From positions 248,001 through 312,000 of the forward strand of contig NZ_JAOVQM010000001.1 of the NCBI RefSeq assembly GCF_025742995.1: a stretch of DNA of 64,000 bases. Direction: 5' to 3'. Origin of the DNA: Paracholeplasma manati (GTDB taxonomy: Bacteria; Bacillota_I; Bacilli_A; Acholeplasmatales; UBA5453). Position numbers and translations under genes: made by a program. Of this stretch, positions 1 through 10,957 are shown one piece after another (the first letter of the stretch is position 1; each line of letters starts with the position of its first letter). Below the pieces are notes generated by a model. The model saw nothing but the letters and a program-made list of their open reading frames with translations, was not told the origin of the DNA and did not search any database.

Positions 1-165
1 CAAGGCCTAGGGTGCCAAGAATCTTCATCCATTCAGGTAGCGGCATGATGACGTCGTTGTAGAAGTTAAGAGCGAGCCCATCAAAATCTACCAATTCTTC
101 CAACATGCTGTCTAAATCCCCGAAAATACTCATTAAGAATGCCCAAATTTGATCTAGAATTTCCA
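1..165 (-). CDS. Hypothetical protein, 3' end outside window
   Basis: An open frame of 55 codons runs leftward off the window edge. It begins at an ATG (163-165) preceded by an AGGAG ribosome site at 176-180, nine bases upstream. It lies 14 bases after the recR stop, so it is probably the next gene of the dnaX-ybaB-recR operon. The visible part is acidic with hydrophobic stretches (starts MEILDQIWAFL). I do not recognise a family. In Bacillus a small gene of the bofA/yaaL type follows recR, but I see no clear match here. Confidence 0.6.
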
Positions 166-179
166 TATACAATTTCTCC

Positions 180-773
180 TTATTCGTACTTTTGTCTATT
201 ATTCAGTGCGAGTTCTAGGGTGTGATCATCCGCGAAACTTAAATCCGCACCGACTGGAATGCCATATGCAATACGAGAAACCTTGATGCCTTTAGGTTTG
301 AGTAATTCTTTTAAGTACTGTGCGGTGAGTTCCCCTTCCACAGTACCTGCCAAAGACAGGATGATTTCTTCAATCCCATTCAATCGTTGAAACAATGATT
401 CAATGTTTAAATCTTCTGGGCCAATGCCTCTAGAAAAATCAATTGAACCCCCCAATACATGGTATAGCCCATGGTAGATTGGGTTGCGTTCCAAGACGAA
501 CACATCTTTGTCTTCCGAAACCACCATGATGGTGTTTCGTTCACGGTTAAGGTCTTCACAAATAGGGCAGTGGCTTTCCATTAAGGTACCACACACTGGA
601 CAATGTGAGATGTTTTGTTTCGCTTCAACCAAATGTTGGCTGAATGCGTCGATTTGATTTTTTTCAATCGTAGAGATGGTATAAAGTGCCAATCGTTCTG
701 CGGTCTTTTTACCAATGCCAGGAAATTTTTTAAAATCTTCTACGAGTTTTAAAAAACTTTCAGGGTATTTCAT
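180..773 (-). CDS. recR: Recombination mediator RecR
   Basis: RecR acts with RecO (and RecF) to load RecA on gapped DNA during recombinational repair. The 197-residue length is typical. An N-terminal helix-hairpin-helix (FPGIGKKTAERLA, about residues 17-29) is followed by a four-cysteine zinc finger (CPVC...CPIC, about 58-72), a Toprim domain (VVSEDKDV) and the C-terminal GIPVGADL motif. The start codon overlaps the ybaB stop by one base (TAATG), indicating translational coupling. The order dnaX-ybaB-recR is the conserved Firmicutes cluster. Confidence 0.97.
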   Translation of the reverse strand: MKYPESFLKLVEDFKKFPGIGKKTAERLALYTISTIEKNQIDAFSQHLVEAKQNISHCPVCGTLMESHCPICEDLNRERNTIMVVSEDKDVFVLERNPIYHGLYHVLGGSIDFSRGIGPEDLNIESLFQRLNGIEEIILSLAGTVEGELTAQYLKELLKPKGIKVSRIAYGIPVGADLSFADDHTLELALNNRQKYE

Positions 774-1063
774 TAGAATCCGCCAAACCCCATACCAGCT
801 GTGAATTTGCTCATTTCTTGGTTGGTGGTCTTATCCACGACTTCAACCGCGTTATTGATGGCTGCTAAAATCGCGTCTTGTAACATTTCGACATCTTCCA
901 GTAACTCTTCAGAAATCTTAATGTCGACCACTTGATGAGAACCTAACATGACCACTCTAACACCTGAAGCGGTGCCCGTAAATTCGGTCATTTGTAATCT
1001 TTCTTGGGTTTCTTGCATCTCTTTTTGAATCTTTTGTAACTTTTTAATCATGCCTGCGTTCAT
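773..1063 (-). CDS. ybaB: YbaB/EbfC nucleoid-associated protein
   Basis: A small dimeric DNA-binding protein of the YbaB/EbfC family, 96 residues, coating nucleoid DNA. The N-terminal amphipathic helix is glutamine/lysine/methionine rich (KKLQKIQKEMQETQ). It is followed by the family's G-V-V strand region and the C-terminal glycine-rich tail (TAGMGFGGF). It begins five bases after the dnaX stop, with its AGGAG site inside the last codons of dnaX, and overlaps recR by one base. It is the middle gene of a three-gene operon. Confidence 0.93.
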   Translation of the reverse strand: MNAGMIKKLQKIQKEMQETQERLQMTEFTGTASGVRVVMLGSHQVVDIKISEELLEDVEMLQDAILAAINNAVEVVDKTTNQEMSKFTAGMGFGGF

Positions 1064-1068
1064 TATAT

Positions 1069-2787
1069 TTACTCCTTTATCATGACTTTGTCTTTGCCAA
1101 AGAAATCAATGGCTAAGGATACAGATCCTGGTTGCCAAGACTCTTCTACGGCTTCATATAAACCTAAATCGAGTTTAGGTAAGGTTGGTTTTTTGTTGCC
1201 ATCACGCCATTGTTTTGCAAAACTGTCAAACAATACTTGCCATGAAGCTTCATCGATACAAATGTAATCATCGATGAGTTTGGTTTTACTATTCAGAATT
1301 TCAAATACCAACTGTTTTGTGTTTGGTTTTAACATCATTTGACAATTGATTTTATCTGGATAGACCAAGAGAATTTCTTTATCGCTGGCTGCTACCAACT
1401 TGCCTTCATGTAACAACATGGCTGCGGCTTGTAGTTTCGCATCCTTGATTTGTGGGAGTCGTTCCCACCCTTTTAATAACAAGGCTTTTTTATCAATATT
1501 GGCGTTTTGTAGTAGTCTTTCGACATCTTGGACAGTGACCAATGGTTTTTTATCCGAAATGGTGGGTTCAGGACTGGTTGGTTCGATGGATTCTTTTTCT
1601 TCGACCACGCGTCTGATTTCTCGAGGGGCTGTCTTCAATTTGGAAATGTCAAATTCTAATCCTTTAATGCGTTCTTGAAGGCCTTGGAGTTGTTCTTGAT
1701 ATTGGATACGGTCCATATTTTGATGGTCAATCATCTTCACAATTGCAAGTTCAAGATAGGCACGTTTTTGATTGCTCCACTTGATATCATTTTGTGTACC
1801 ATTAAGCACTTCAAGGTAGAAGTAAATGCGGTCATTGGAATATTGTTTTGACAAATCTTCCACATATTTGGTTGGTCGAATGGCGTCAAATACGACATTC
1901 TTTTCAATCAATAAGTCTCTTAGTGTGGCAATTAAATCTGAAACTATCTTGTTCACTTCTTTACCATCTTCGATCATGTCGTTGAGTAAAGAAAAGGCTT
2001 CAGTGGTTTTTTTATGGTAGATAAAATCCAACAATTGAATCAGATTTTGTTTAGATACGCTGCCTGATACGGCGTAAATATCTTCTTCGGTGACGTTTTC
2101 GTCAGCGAATGAAATGGCTTGGTCTAATAAACTGAGTGCGTCTCTAAGTCCGCCTTCAGCGTATCGCGCAACTTCGCGAATGGCTTCATCTGTGATTTTG
2201 ATGTTTTCGATGTCGCGAATTTCTTTGAGTTTTTTCTCGATATCGGATGGTGAAATCCCTCTAAAATCGAAGCGTTGGCATCTCGATAAAATCGTGGATG
2301 GAATCTTATTTGGTTCGGTGGTTGCGAGAATGAAAATGACGTGTTTAGGTGGTTCTTCCAATGTCTTTAACAAGGCATTGAATGCACCAGTAGATAACAT
2401 GTGCACTTCATCGATGATATATACTTTGAACTTACCCATACTTGGTAAGTATTTGACTTTTTCTCTTAAATCTCGGATTTCATCCACACCATTGTTGGAT
2501 GCGGCGTCTATTTCAACGACATCGCCAATGGTATTGGATTGGATGGCTTTACAAGTCGCACATTCACCACAAGCATCCTTGATAGGGGCTTTCTCGCAGT
2601 TGACTGCTTTAGCCAAAATTTTCGCGATACTGGTTTTACCGGTACCACGAGGTCCACTGAATAAATAGGCATGTGCAATTTTGTCATGTAACAAGGCATT
2701 TTGTAATGTCTTGACGATGACTTCTTGTCCGGCTACTTCTTTAAATGTTCTGGGTCTATACGTTCTGTATAACGCTTGATAGGACAT
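1069..2787 (-). CDS. dnaX: DNA polymerase III subunit gamma/tau
   Basis: Clamp-loader ATPase of the replisome. Near the N-terminus are YRTYRP and the Walker A motif GPRGTGKTS, then a zinc module (C...CGECATC), the DEVHMLS box and the sensor motif ILSRCQRFDF. The C-terminal third is the variable tau-like region. The frame is open from a GTG at 2796, but the AAAGGAG site directly abuts that codon. The ATG at 2787, eight bases after AGGAG, is the better start and gives 572 residues. An extended -10 promoter lies just upstream (2811-2819). No strong slippery heptamer for a gamma product was evident. Confidence 0.96.
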   Translation of the reverse strand: MSYQALYRTYRPRTFKEVAGQEVIVKTLQNALLHDKIAHAYLFSGPRGTGKTSIAKILAKAVNCEKAPIKDACGECATCKAIQSNTIGDVVEIDAASNNGVDEIRDLREKVKYLPSMGKFKVYIIDEVHMLSTGAFNALLKTLEEPPKHVIFILATTEPNKIPSTILSRCQRFDFRGISPSDIEKKLKEIRDIENIKITDEAIREVARYAEGGLRDALSLLDQAISFADENVTEEDIYAVSGSVSKQNLIQLLDFIYHKKTTEAFSLLNDMIEDGKEVNKIVSDLIATLRDLLIEKNVVFDAIRPTKYVEDLSKQYSNDRIYFYLEVLNGTQNDIKWSNQKRAYLELAIVKMIDHQNMDRIQYQEQLQGLQERIKGLEFDISKLKTAPREIRRVVEEKESIEPTSPEPTISDKKPLVTVQDVERLLQNANIDKKALLLKGWERLPQIKDAKLQAAAMLLHEGKLVAASDKEILLVYPDKINCQMMLKPNTKQLVFEILNSKTKLIDDYICIDEASWQVLFDSFAKQWRDGNKKPTLPKLDLGLYEAVEESWQPGSVSLAIDFFGKDKVMIKE

Positions 2788-2810
2788 ATCGCACACTCCT
2801 TTGCTTTTGT

Positions 2811-2829
2811 ATTATATCATATATGATAT
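2811..2829 (-). promoter_or_regulatory. dnaX promoter with overlapping palindrome
   Basis: On the minus strand TATAAT (2816 to 2811) is preceded by TGA, giving an extended -10 element. No good -35 is visible at 17 bases. A perfect 16-base palindrome (2814-2829, ATATCAT/ATGATAT halves) overlaps the -10 hexamer. It may be a repressor site or simply AT-rich coincidence. Confidence 0.5.
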
Positions 2830-2835
2830 GAATTG

Positions 2836-4185
2836 TTACTTGCCTAAACAAAATTTAGAAAATAATTCGCTGATTAAATCTTCAGGATGATAATCCCCTG
2901 TGATTTCACCTAGGGTTTGCCACGCTTTCTTTAAATCTATCTCAGTCATATCGATTGGCATATCAATCATAATCGCGTTTAAAACATCATCCAAGGATTG
3001 AATGGTTTCTTTAATTTTGCCAATATGACGCATGTTTGAGATGACATTGAAGTCTTTTTCTTGGATATCTTCCATACCCAATACTTTGACGATTTCTTTT
3101 TCTAAATCCATTAAACCTTCTTTGGTTAATGTGGATAAGCTCAACATATGGATATCTAAATCAATGGCTTTACTTAAATCATTTTTATTGCCAACAATGA
3201 TGCGTTTTTTGTCTTTAGTTGCGTCGAGTAATTCAATATCTTCTTTAGATATCTTTCGGCTTTGGTCTAAAACCAATATGATCAATTCCGCTTCATCAAT
3301 GGCTTTTTTGGAACGATCCACACCGATTTTTTCAACCACATCGATGGTTTCTCTAATACCAGCTGTATCTATCAAATTGAGGGTAATATTACCAATGTTG
3401 ATGTAAGCTTCAATGGTATCTCTGGTGGTACCTTCAATGTCTGTGACAATCGCTCTTTCCTCGTTTAAAAGGGCGTTTAGTAATGAGCTTTTACCTACAT
3501 TTGGTTTACCGACAATCGCCGTTTTAACCCCTTCACGCATGATTTTACCTTTATTAGAATCATCCAATAAGCGGATGAGTTTTTGTCTGATTTCGATGAC
3601 TTCTGGTTTGATCAATTCATTGCCCATGGTGGTTGCGTCATCGTATTCTGGATAATCGATATTCACTTCGATTTGTGCAATGATATTGAGCAGTTCACCA
3701 CGGATGTTTTCAATGCCTTTTTTGATGTCACCACGAAGACCGGATAATGCCAATTTCATCGCGTTTTCGTTTTTTGCGTGAATGAGGTCCATGATGGCTT
3801 CTGCTTGAGTTAAATCGATGCGTCCATTGACATAAGCACGCTTGGAAAATTCGCCTGGTTCGGCCAGTTTGATACCCGTTTCTAATACACGCTCAAGTAC
3901 TTTTTGAGTCACTAAAATACCCCCGTGACACGAGATTTCAACGGTGTCTTCGGCGGTAAATGTTTTAGGGGCTTTCATGACGGTAACCATGACTTCATCG
4001 ATGACGTTGCCGAGTTTATCGGTGATGTGTCCATAGGTGACTGTATGACTCTTCATTTTTAGTAAGTTTCTGCCTTTGAATACTTGATTAGCTAGTCTGA
4101 TCGACTCACTACCTGAGATTCGAATAATCGCGATGCCGGCAGTGCCAAATGGCGTCGCAATCGCAGCGATGGTATCGTAAATCAT
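2836..4185 (-). CDS. mnmE: tRNA modification GTPase MnmE
   Basis: MnmE, with MnmG, installs the (carboxymethyl)aminomethyl group on U34 of tRNAs reading NNA/NNG. The 449-residue protein begins with the tetrahydrofolate-binding domain (DTIAAIATPFG, CHGG), then a helical domain with an inserted G domain: GKPNVGKSS, GTTRD, DTAG and NKND. It ends with the invariant C-terminal CLGK cysteine motif. The gene has its own candidate -10 (TATAAT at 4206-4211, minus strand) after the mgtC terminator. In many Firmicutes mnmE is next to jag at oriC. Here it is about 34 kb away, beside dnaX. Confidence 0.97.
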   Translation of the reverse strand: MIYDTIAAIATPFGTAGIAIIRISGSESIRLANQVFKGRNLLKMKSHTVTYGHITDKLGNVIDEVMVTVMKAPKTFTAEDTVEISCHGGILVTQKVLERVLETGIKLAEPGEFSKRAYVNGRIDLTQAEAIMDLIHAKNENAMKLALSGLRGDIKKGIENIRGELLNIIAQIEVNIDYPEYDDATTMGNELIKPEVIEIRQKLIRLLDDSNKGKIMREGVKTAIVGKPNVGKSSLLNALLNEERAIVTDIEGTTRDTIEAYINIGNITLNLIDTAGIRETIDVVEKIGVDRSKKAIDEAELIILVLDQSRKISKEDIELLDATKDKKRIIVGNKNDLSKAIDLDIHMLSLSTLTKEGLMDLEKEIVKVLGMEDIQEKDFNVISNMRHIGKIKETIQSLDDVLNAIMIDMPIDMTEIDLKKAWQTLGEITGDYHPEDLISELFSKFCLGK

Positions 4186-4205
4186 GTCATCACATCCTAT
4201 GAAAT

Positions 4206-4211
4206 ATTATA
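4206..4211 (-). promoter_or_regulatory. Candidate mnmE -10 element
   Basis: A perfect TATAAT (minus strand, 4211 to 4206) lies about 20 bases upstream of the mnmE start, after the preceding terminator. No convincing -35 is seen. Confidence 0.4.
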
Positions 4212-4231
4212 CAACATTCACCCCTAAAAAT

Positions 4232-4257
4232 AAGAAAAAAACGCAGTTTTGCGTTTC
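4232..4257 (-). terminator. Rho-independent terminator after mgtC-like gene
   Basis: A seven-base-pair stem, AAACGCA/TGCGTTT (4239-4245 with 4250-4256), has a four-base loop and is followed on the minus strand by a run of T. It closes the operon that ends with the MgtC-like gene. Confidence 0.8.
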
Positions 4258-4271
4258 TCTCATATAGATTA

Positions 4272-4811
4272 TTATGCGTGACGTCGCTTGTCGTCGTCTT
4301 CGATGTCGATTTCACTTTCAAGGAAATCGTGGTGTACGTGTGGAATGAATGGGTTGATTCCGCGTTTGATATCTCTTAAATATATAAACAGTACCAAGAA
4401 TGTGCCAAAAATAATGGACGTAAAATAGTAGCCTGATCCAGCGACCAATCCCATCATTGCTGTTGCCCAAATGGTTGCAGCTGTGGTTAAACCAATGATA
4501 GTTTTTCCACCTTTCATAATGACCCCTGCGCCGATGAAACCGACGCCTGGTAAAACTTGTGCAATCAGTCTTTGGTTATCGGCAGATGAGTCTCCGCCTT
4601 GTGCTTTATACATGTAGATTTGAACAATCCCAATCACTGCGGTACTCATTGCAATTAAAATATGAGCGGAAATCCCTGCAGATTTGCCAATATTTTGTCT
4701 TTCTAATCCAATCATAAATCCAAAAAAGAGCGCAATCGCCATTGGAAATACGACTGTAAGCCAAAATTCGCCACTTTGAAACACTTGTAATTCAATTTCG
4801 AACGGTGTCAT
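4272..4811 (-). CDS. MgtC/SapB-family membrane protein
   Basis: A 179-residue integral membrane protein of the MgtC/SapB family, with about five hydrophobic segments. The family signature region is clear: GLERQ near residue 37, GISAHILIA, LPGVGFIGAGVI and ATIWATAMMGLVAG. MgtC proteins are associated with growth at low magnesium and with membrane-potential or F-ATPase modulation in pathogens. In environmental bacteria the role is usually unknown. The start overlaps the stop of the upstream ttcA-like gene as ATGA, so translation is coupled. The last 25 residues form a charged tail rich in Asp, Glu and His. Confidence 0.85.
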   Translation of the reverse strand: MTPFEIELQVFQSGEFWLTVVFPMAIALFFGFMIGLERQNIGKSAGISAHILIAMSTAVIGIVQIYMYKAQGGDSSADNQRLIAQVLPGVGFIGAGVIMKGGKTIIGLTTAATIWATAMMGLVAGSGYYFTSIIFGTFLVLFIYLRDIKRGINPFIPHVHHDFLESEIDIEDDDKRRHA

Positions 4812-5680
4812 TTTTCTTTGTTCCTTTCCTCATAGATTTCATTAAAATCGTATTTTTTGTCTTCGTATTGATAGCCCAATACGGCATTTAAATTGACATT
4901 TTCTGCTGCTTTGAAAATCGATTGATCGACTTCCGGATGAATCTTTCTCATGTCAGCGATGAGGTTTTTAATCTCTCTGCGCTTCGATGATGTTTTGCTT
5001 GCAACCACGGTACAACCACAGTTCATGGATTGAATACCATTGGTCTTGGTGAATCTTAAGATATCCGCTTCTTTGATATAGAACAGTGGTCTAATCAACT
5101 CGATATCTTCGAAGTTATCAGCGGTGATTTTCGGTACCATGGTTTTGAATTGTCCACCATATAAAACATTGAGCATGGTGGTTTCAATGACGTCATCAAA
5201 ATGATGTCCTAGTGCTAATTTATTACAGCCCAATTCTTGTGCAGCGTTGTATAAAAATCCGCGACGCATTCTTGCACACATATAGCATGGGTTGTCTGAA
5301 GCAATCTTGCCTGCAACTGCGAATACATTGGATTTTTTAATGACCAATGGGATGTTTAAGTATTTACAGTTAGACTCTAATAAGGCTAGGTTGATGGGTG
5401 CGAACCCAGGGTCCATAGCGAGATAAACCACGTCAAACTTAACGATGGAGTGTCTATGTAATTCTTGAAATAGTTTCGCCATCAACAAGGAATCTTTACC
5501 ACCCGATATACCAACAGCGACTTTATCGCCTTCTTCAACCAGCTTGTAATCCTTAACGGCTTTGATGAATTTTGCCCAAATTTCTTTTCGATAAGACTTA
5601 ATAATACTGCGTTCGATTTGTTCTAATGATTGTAATGGTTCTGTGACGACTATGCGCTCACATACCTCTCTAATTTCCAT
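4808..5680 (-). CDS. TtcA-like PP-loop tRNA thiolase or related enzyme
   Basis: An adenine nucleotide alpha-hydrolase (PP-loop) enzyme of the TtcA/TtuA group, which adenylates a tRNA base for sulfur transfer. The 290-residue protein has the PP-loop SGGKDS at about residue 59, the CxxC pair CYMC with basic flank ARMRRGFLY, GHHFDDVIET, and a C-terminal NCGC pair. These cysteines fit Fe-S-cluster thiolation enzymes. The exact target (C32 2-thiocytidine or U54) cannot be read from sequence. The gene ends in TGA, overlapping the MgtC-like start, which supports the standard code. It follows two DHH phosphoesterases in one operon. Confidence 0.85.
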   Translation of the reverse strand: MEIREVCERIVVTEPLQSLEQIERSIIKSYRKEIWAKFIKAVKDYKLVEEGDKVAVGISGGKDSLLMAKLFQELHRHSIVKFDVVYLAMDPGFAPINLALLESNCKYLNIPLVIKKSNVFAVAGKIASDNPCYMCARMRRGFLYNAAQELGCNKLALGHHFDDVIETTMLNVLYGGQFKTMVPKITADNFEDIELIRPLFYIKEADILRFTKTNGIQSMNCGCTVVASKTSSKRREIKNLIADMRKIHPEVDQSIFKAAENVNLNAVLGYQYEDKKYDFNEIYEERNKEK

Positions 5681-5692
5681 CTTGATCCCTAC

Positions 5693-6637
5693 TTACTTTA
5701 ATGCGTTGATGTACTCATTTGTACGAGCAATGAAACGATCTAATTCTGCCCATGAATCGAGTTTAGCACCAGATGCTTTCGCATGTCCACCGCCACCAAA
5801 CTCATTGGCTAGAGGTGCGATGACAGGACCGTTAGAGCGCAATCTAATGCGAATTTCCGAACCTGGATATTCTAAGATGATTGCCCAAACCGGATAGCCT
5901 TCAATGCCACCAATCACAGAAACCATCGATGCTGCTTGTTCGTCTGTAACGTTGAACGATTCAATGGTTTTACGGTCCAAAGTAACATAGATAAACCCAG
6001 CGTCTGTCATCTTAAAGTTAGATAATACATAACCTTTTAAACGAATCATATTTAAGGATTCAATGGAGAGTTTGCTATCAACAAATTCAACATCGACCCC
6101 ATGGGTTAATAACATTCCCGCAATTTCATGGGTTTGTTTAGAAACCCCTCTAAAGCGGAATCGGCCTGTATCGGTTAAGATACCTACATACATTGCTAAG
6201 GCACCTTCATAACCTAACTTTAATTCTTTTTTATAAGTCTTATAGAAGTGTGCAATCATTTGGGCACAAGATGGATAAGAAGTGTCTACCCATTTGTATT
6301 TACCATAATCATTGACTGGAATATGGTGGTCAATCTTAATGGTTTCTTTACCTAAGTTGTAACGCTTGTCTGATATTCTTTCTTCTGTGGCTGTATCCAC
6401 AACAATGGATAAAGCACCTTCATATAACGCATCTTCGATTTTGTCTGGTGTCCCTACAAAACTGACAAAGTCGGAGGTCTCTCCAACCACATAGACTTCC
6501 TTGTTAGGGAACGAGTTTTGGATGATGCTCTTTAAACCAAATTGTGCCCCGTAGCAGTCACCGTCTGGTCTTTGATGACCATGGATGATGATACGGTCGT
6601 ATTCTTTAATTTTCTTGATGATGATTGGATTAATCAT
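5693..6637 (-). CDS. DHH/DHHA1 phosphoesterase, NrnA-like (copy 2)
   Basis: A DHH-family phosphodiesterase of the NrnA type, which degrades nanoRNA, pAp or cyclic-dinucleotide-derived pNpN. In its 314 residues are the N-terminal HGHQRPDGD metal motif, the VVDTATEERISD aspartate, DHHIP at about residue 104, and the DHHA1 substrate motif GGGGHAKASGA near the C-terminus. The first metal motif reads DGDCYGAQ rather than the usual DGDAIGS. It is one base away from a second, paralogous gene (6639-7580), a tandem duplication. The two proteins align end to end, with matching motifs. Confidence 0.92.
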   Translation of the reverse strand: MINPIIIKKIKEYDRIIIHGHQRPDGDCYGAQFGLKSIIQNSFPNKEVYVVGETSDFVSFVGTPDKIEDALYEGALSIVVDTATEERISDKRYNLGKETIKIDHHIPVNDYGKYKWVDTSYPSCAQMIAHFYKTYKKELKLGYEGALAMYVGILTDTGRFRFRGVSKQTHEIAGMLLTHGVDVEFVDSKLSIESLNMIRLKGYVLSNFKMTDAGFIYVTLDRKTIESFNVTDEQAASMVSVIGGIEGYPVWAIILEYPGSEIRIRLRSNGPVIAPLANEFGGGGHAKASGAKLDSWAELDRFIARTNEYINALK

Positions 6638-6638
6638 A

Positions 6639-7580
6639 TTAGTTATTCTCCTTTAATAATTGTTTGTAATCTGCGATGACTTCATCGACTTGTGTCCAAG
6701 ATTGAAGGCTTGCACCACACGCTTGTTCATGGCCGCCTCCACCATATTTTTTCGCAATATCGACAATCTTGATACCACGACTTCTAAATTCACCTAATAT
6801 GATGTTCTTCTCTGCATCATACGTGAAGTTCAACCAAATCTTGATGGTGTCAATACCAGCAGCAAGATTTACCATCCCGCGAGATACGGTGAACACATCG
6901 ACATCGAATTTATCAAAGACTTCTTTGTCATTCTTTAAATATGCAACCCCATCTTCAAAGACAAAACGATTGGAAAAATAATTTTTCATTTGTTTTGATT
7001 CTAAGGTTTCCACATATAAGAAATCATAAAGCTCGGTGGTTTTCGCCCCAAATCCTGTGAGCATCGAAGCGATTAAGAATACACGTTCTGGTTTGTGCAT
7101 CCATTGGAATCTACCAGTATCTGTAACCATGCCCGCGTACAAGAACGAAGCCGCTCTTGGATTGATTTTTAAGTTGAGTTCTAATGCCATGTCTGTGATG
7201 AGTTCAGCACAAGCACTGAAGGTTGAATCGGATAAAACTAAAGTGGCATTTTCGATGTCACAAGCATTTTTATGGTGGTCAATGACAATCACTTCTTTTG
7301 CAAGTTTATAGCGGTCATCCGATACCATATGTTTAACCGCCACATCTAAGATAAATACCAACGCGTCTGCATACAATTCATCTGGTATGGATTGCATATC
7401 ATTTTCCATATCAAAACGGTTTTGATCACCGACGACAAATATATGTTTATTTGGGAAATTCTCAACCAATATTTCTTTGAGTCCGACTTGTGATCCGATC
7501 GCGTCAAAATCTGGTTTGGAATGTCTATGAATGATGATGGTTTGATACCCCATCACTTTGGCTAAAATGTCTTCATACAT
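6639..7580 (-). CDS. DHH/DHHA1 phosphoesterase, NrnA-like (copy 1)
   Basis: The first gene of the tandem pair, 313 residues. Its motifs are HRHSKPDFDAIGS (first metal site), DHHKN (DHH box) and GGGGHEQACGAS (DHHA1 substrate-binding loop). Members hydrolyse short oligoribonucleotides, pAp or linear dinucleotides from cyclic-di-AMP turnover. Having two diverged copies suggests different substrates, for example nanoRNA versus pApA. It heads a leftward operon continuing into the second copy, the ttcA-like gene and the mgtC-like gene. An AAGGG ribosome site lies about 12 bases upstream of the ATG. Confidence 0.92.
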   Translation of the reverse strand: MYEDILAKVMGYQTIIIHRHSKPDFDAIGSQVGLKEILVENFPNKHIFVVGDQNRFDMENDMQSIPDELYADALVFILDVAVKHMVSDDRYKLAKEVIVIDHHKNACDIENATLVLSDSTFSACAELITDMALELNLKINPRAASFLYAGMVTDTGRFQWMHKPERVFLIASMLTGFGAKTTELYDFLYVETLESKQMKNYFSNRFVFEDGVAYLKNDKEVFDKFDVDVFTVSRGMVNLAAGIDTIKIWLNFTYDAEKNIILGEFRSRGIKIVDIAKKYGGGGHEQACGASLQSWTQVDEVIADYKQLLKENN

Positions 7581-7606
7581 GTTTTTTTCAAGCCCTTTCT
7601 AGGTGT

Positions 7607-7637
7607 ATAAGGCGTGATTTCTCATTAAGTGCCTTAT
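7607..7637. repeat. Inverted repeat upstream of DHH genes
   Basis: A seven-base-pair stem ATAAGGC/GCCTTAT (7607-7613 with 7631-7637) has a 17-base loop. It lies in the divergent region between the DHH operon and ppdK, in what would be the 5' untranslated leader of the DHH transcript. It has no T-run, so it is not an obvious terminator. Confidence 0.4.
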
Positions 7638-7711
7638 AATAGTATATCACTAATGCCGGCGATAATAAAGTGACATATCGTGTGTATGTGCGAACGCATG
7701 CGTGAAAATCG

Positions 7712-7739
7712 TTGTCTTTTTAATCTATTGTGTTATAAT
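7712..7739 (+). promoter_or_regulatory. ppdK promoter
   Basis: TTGTCT (7712-7717) and TATAAT (7734-7739) are separated by 16 bases, a sigma-A-type promoter about 35 bases before the ppdK start. A perfect ten-base palindrome ACGCATGCGT (7694-7703) sits just upstream of the -35 box and could be an operator. Confidence 0.7.
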
Positions 7740-7775
7740 TTAAATGTATGAAAATCGTTATGAAAGGAAGATACA

Positions 7776-10403
<2,628 letters not shown>

Positions 10404-10411
10404 CACAAAAC

Positions 10412-10445
10412 AAAGACGATGACCTAAAAATCATCGTCTTTTTCT
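10412..10445 (+). terminator. ppdK terminator
   Basis: An eleven-base stem, AAAGACGATGA with TCATCGTCTTT, has an eight-base loop and is followed by T residues, 9 bases after the ppdK stop codon. Confidence 0.9.
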
Positions 10446-10506
10446 TTGGTGCATATCTTTACTATAAATCCTTGAAATCCATTATGATGAAGATGGAGGC
10501 GATTGT

Positions 10507-10902
10507 ATGGTTACCAATACGTTTTTAAACTTAGAAACAAAGGATGTTACGTTATCTAGATCTTTTTTTACCCACATTGGTTTTTCAATCAACGAACAAT
10601 ACTCAGATGAATCTGGTATTTGTGTTGTGATTAATGATACTACCTATTTGATGGTGATGAATAAAGATAAATTTAGAGGCTTCACATTATCTGAAACCCC
10701 AAACAGCTTTAATCAAACCGAAATCATCATCAGTTTTCAATTGAATAGCAAAGCCGCTGTAGATACCTTACTGGATAAAGTCAAAGCAGCCAAAGGTGGC
10801 GAGTTTGGCCAAGCAACTGAGAATGATTTTATGTATTATCGCTCATTTAGAGATTTAGATGGCCATCGATTCGAGGTCTTCTTCTTCAAACCGTTACCAT
10901 AG
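10507..10902 (+). CDS. VOC (glyoxalase/bleomycin-resistance fold) protein
   Basis: A 131-residue single-module protein of the vicinal-oxygen-chelate superfamily. It shows the typical betaalphabetabetabeta pattern: NTFLNLETKDVTLSRSFFTHIGF at the start and the C-terminal RDLDGHRFEVFFF strand carrying the usual metal-ligand glutamate. Members include glyoxalases, dioxygenases and resistance proteins. The divergent PhnB/YaeR-like group has unknown substrates and this one cannot be assigned. A GGAGG site is seven bases before the ATG. It stands alone between two terminators. Confidence 0.85.
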   Translation: MVTNTFLNLETKDVTLSRSFFTHIGFSINEQYSDESGICVVINDTTYLMVMNKDKFRGFTLSETPNSFNQTEIIISFQLNSKAAVDTLLDKVKAAKGGEFGQATENDFMYYRSFRDLDGHRFEVFFFKPLP

Positions 10903-10924
10903 CACCCTAGCGGTGCTTTTTATT
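10901..10924 (+). terminator. Terminator after VOC gene
   Basis: The stem AGCACC/GGTGCT (10901-10906 with 10912-10917) has a five-base loop and a following T run. It overlaps the TAG stop codon of the VOC gene. Confidence 0.85.
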
Positions 10925-10957
10925 TAGAGATGTGCTATCATTGAATAGGTGATACTC

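Noticed and set aside
1540-1560. A-run in dnaX as a frameshift site for a gamma product
   Set aside because: The run is only six A residues, without a clear downstream stem or upstream Shine-Dalgarno-like stimulator. Too weak to claim.
1082-2668. Open frames on the plus strand opposite dnaX
   Set aside because: They lie entirely within a clear dnaX gene, have no ribosome sites and show no family-like sequence.
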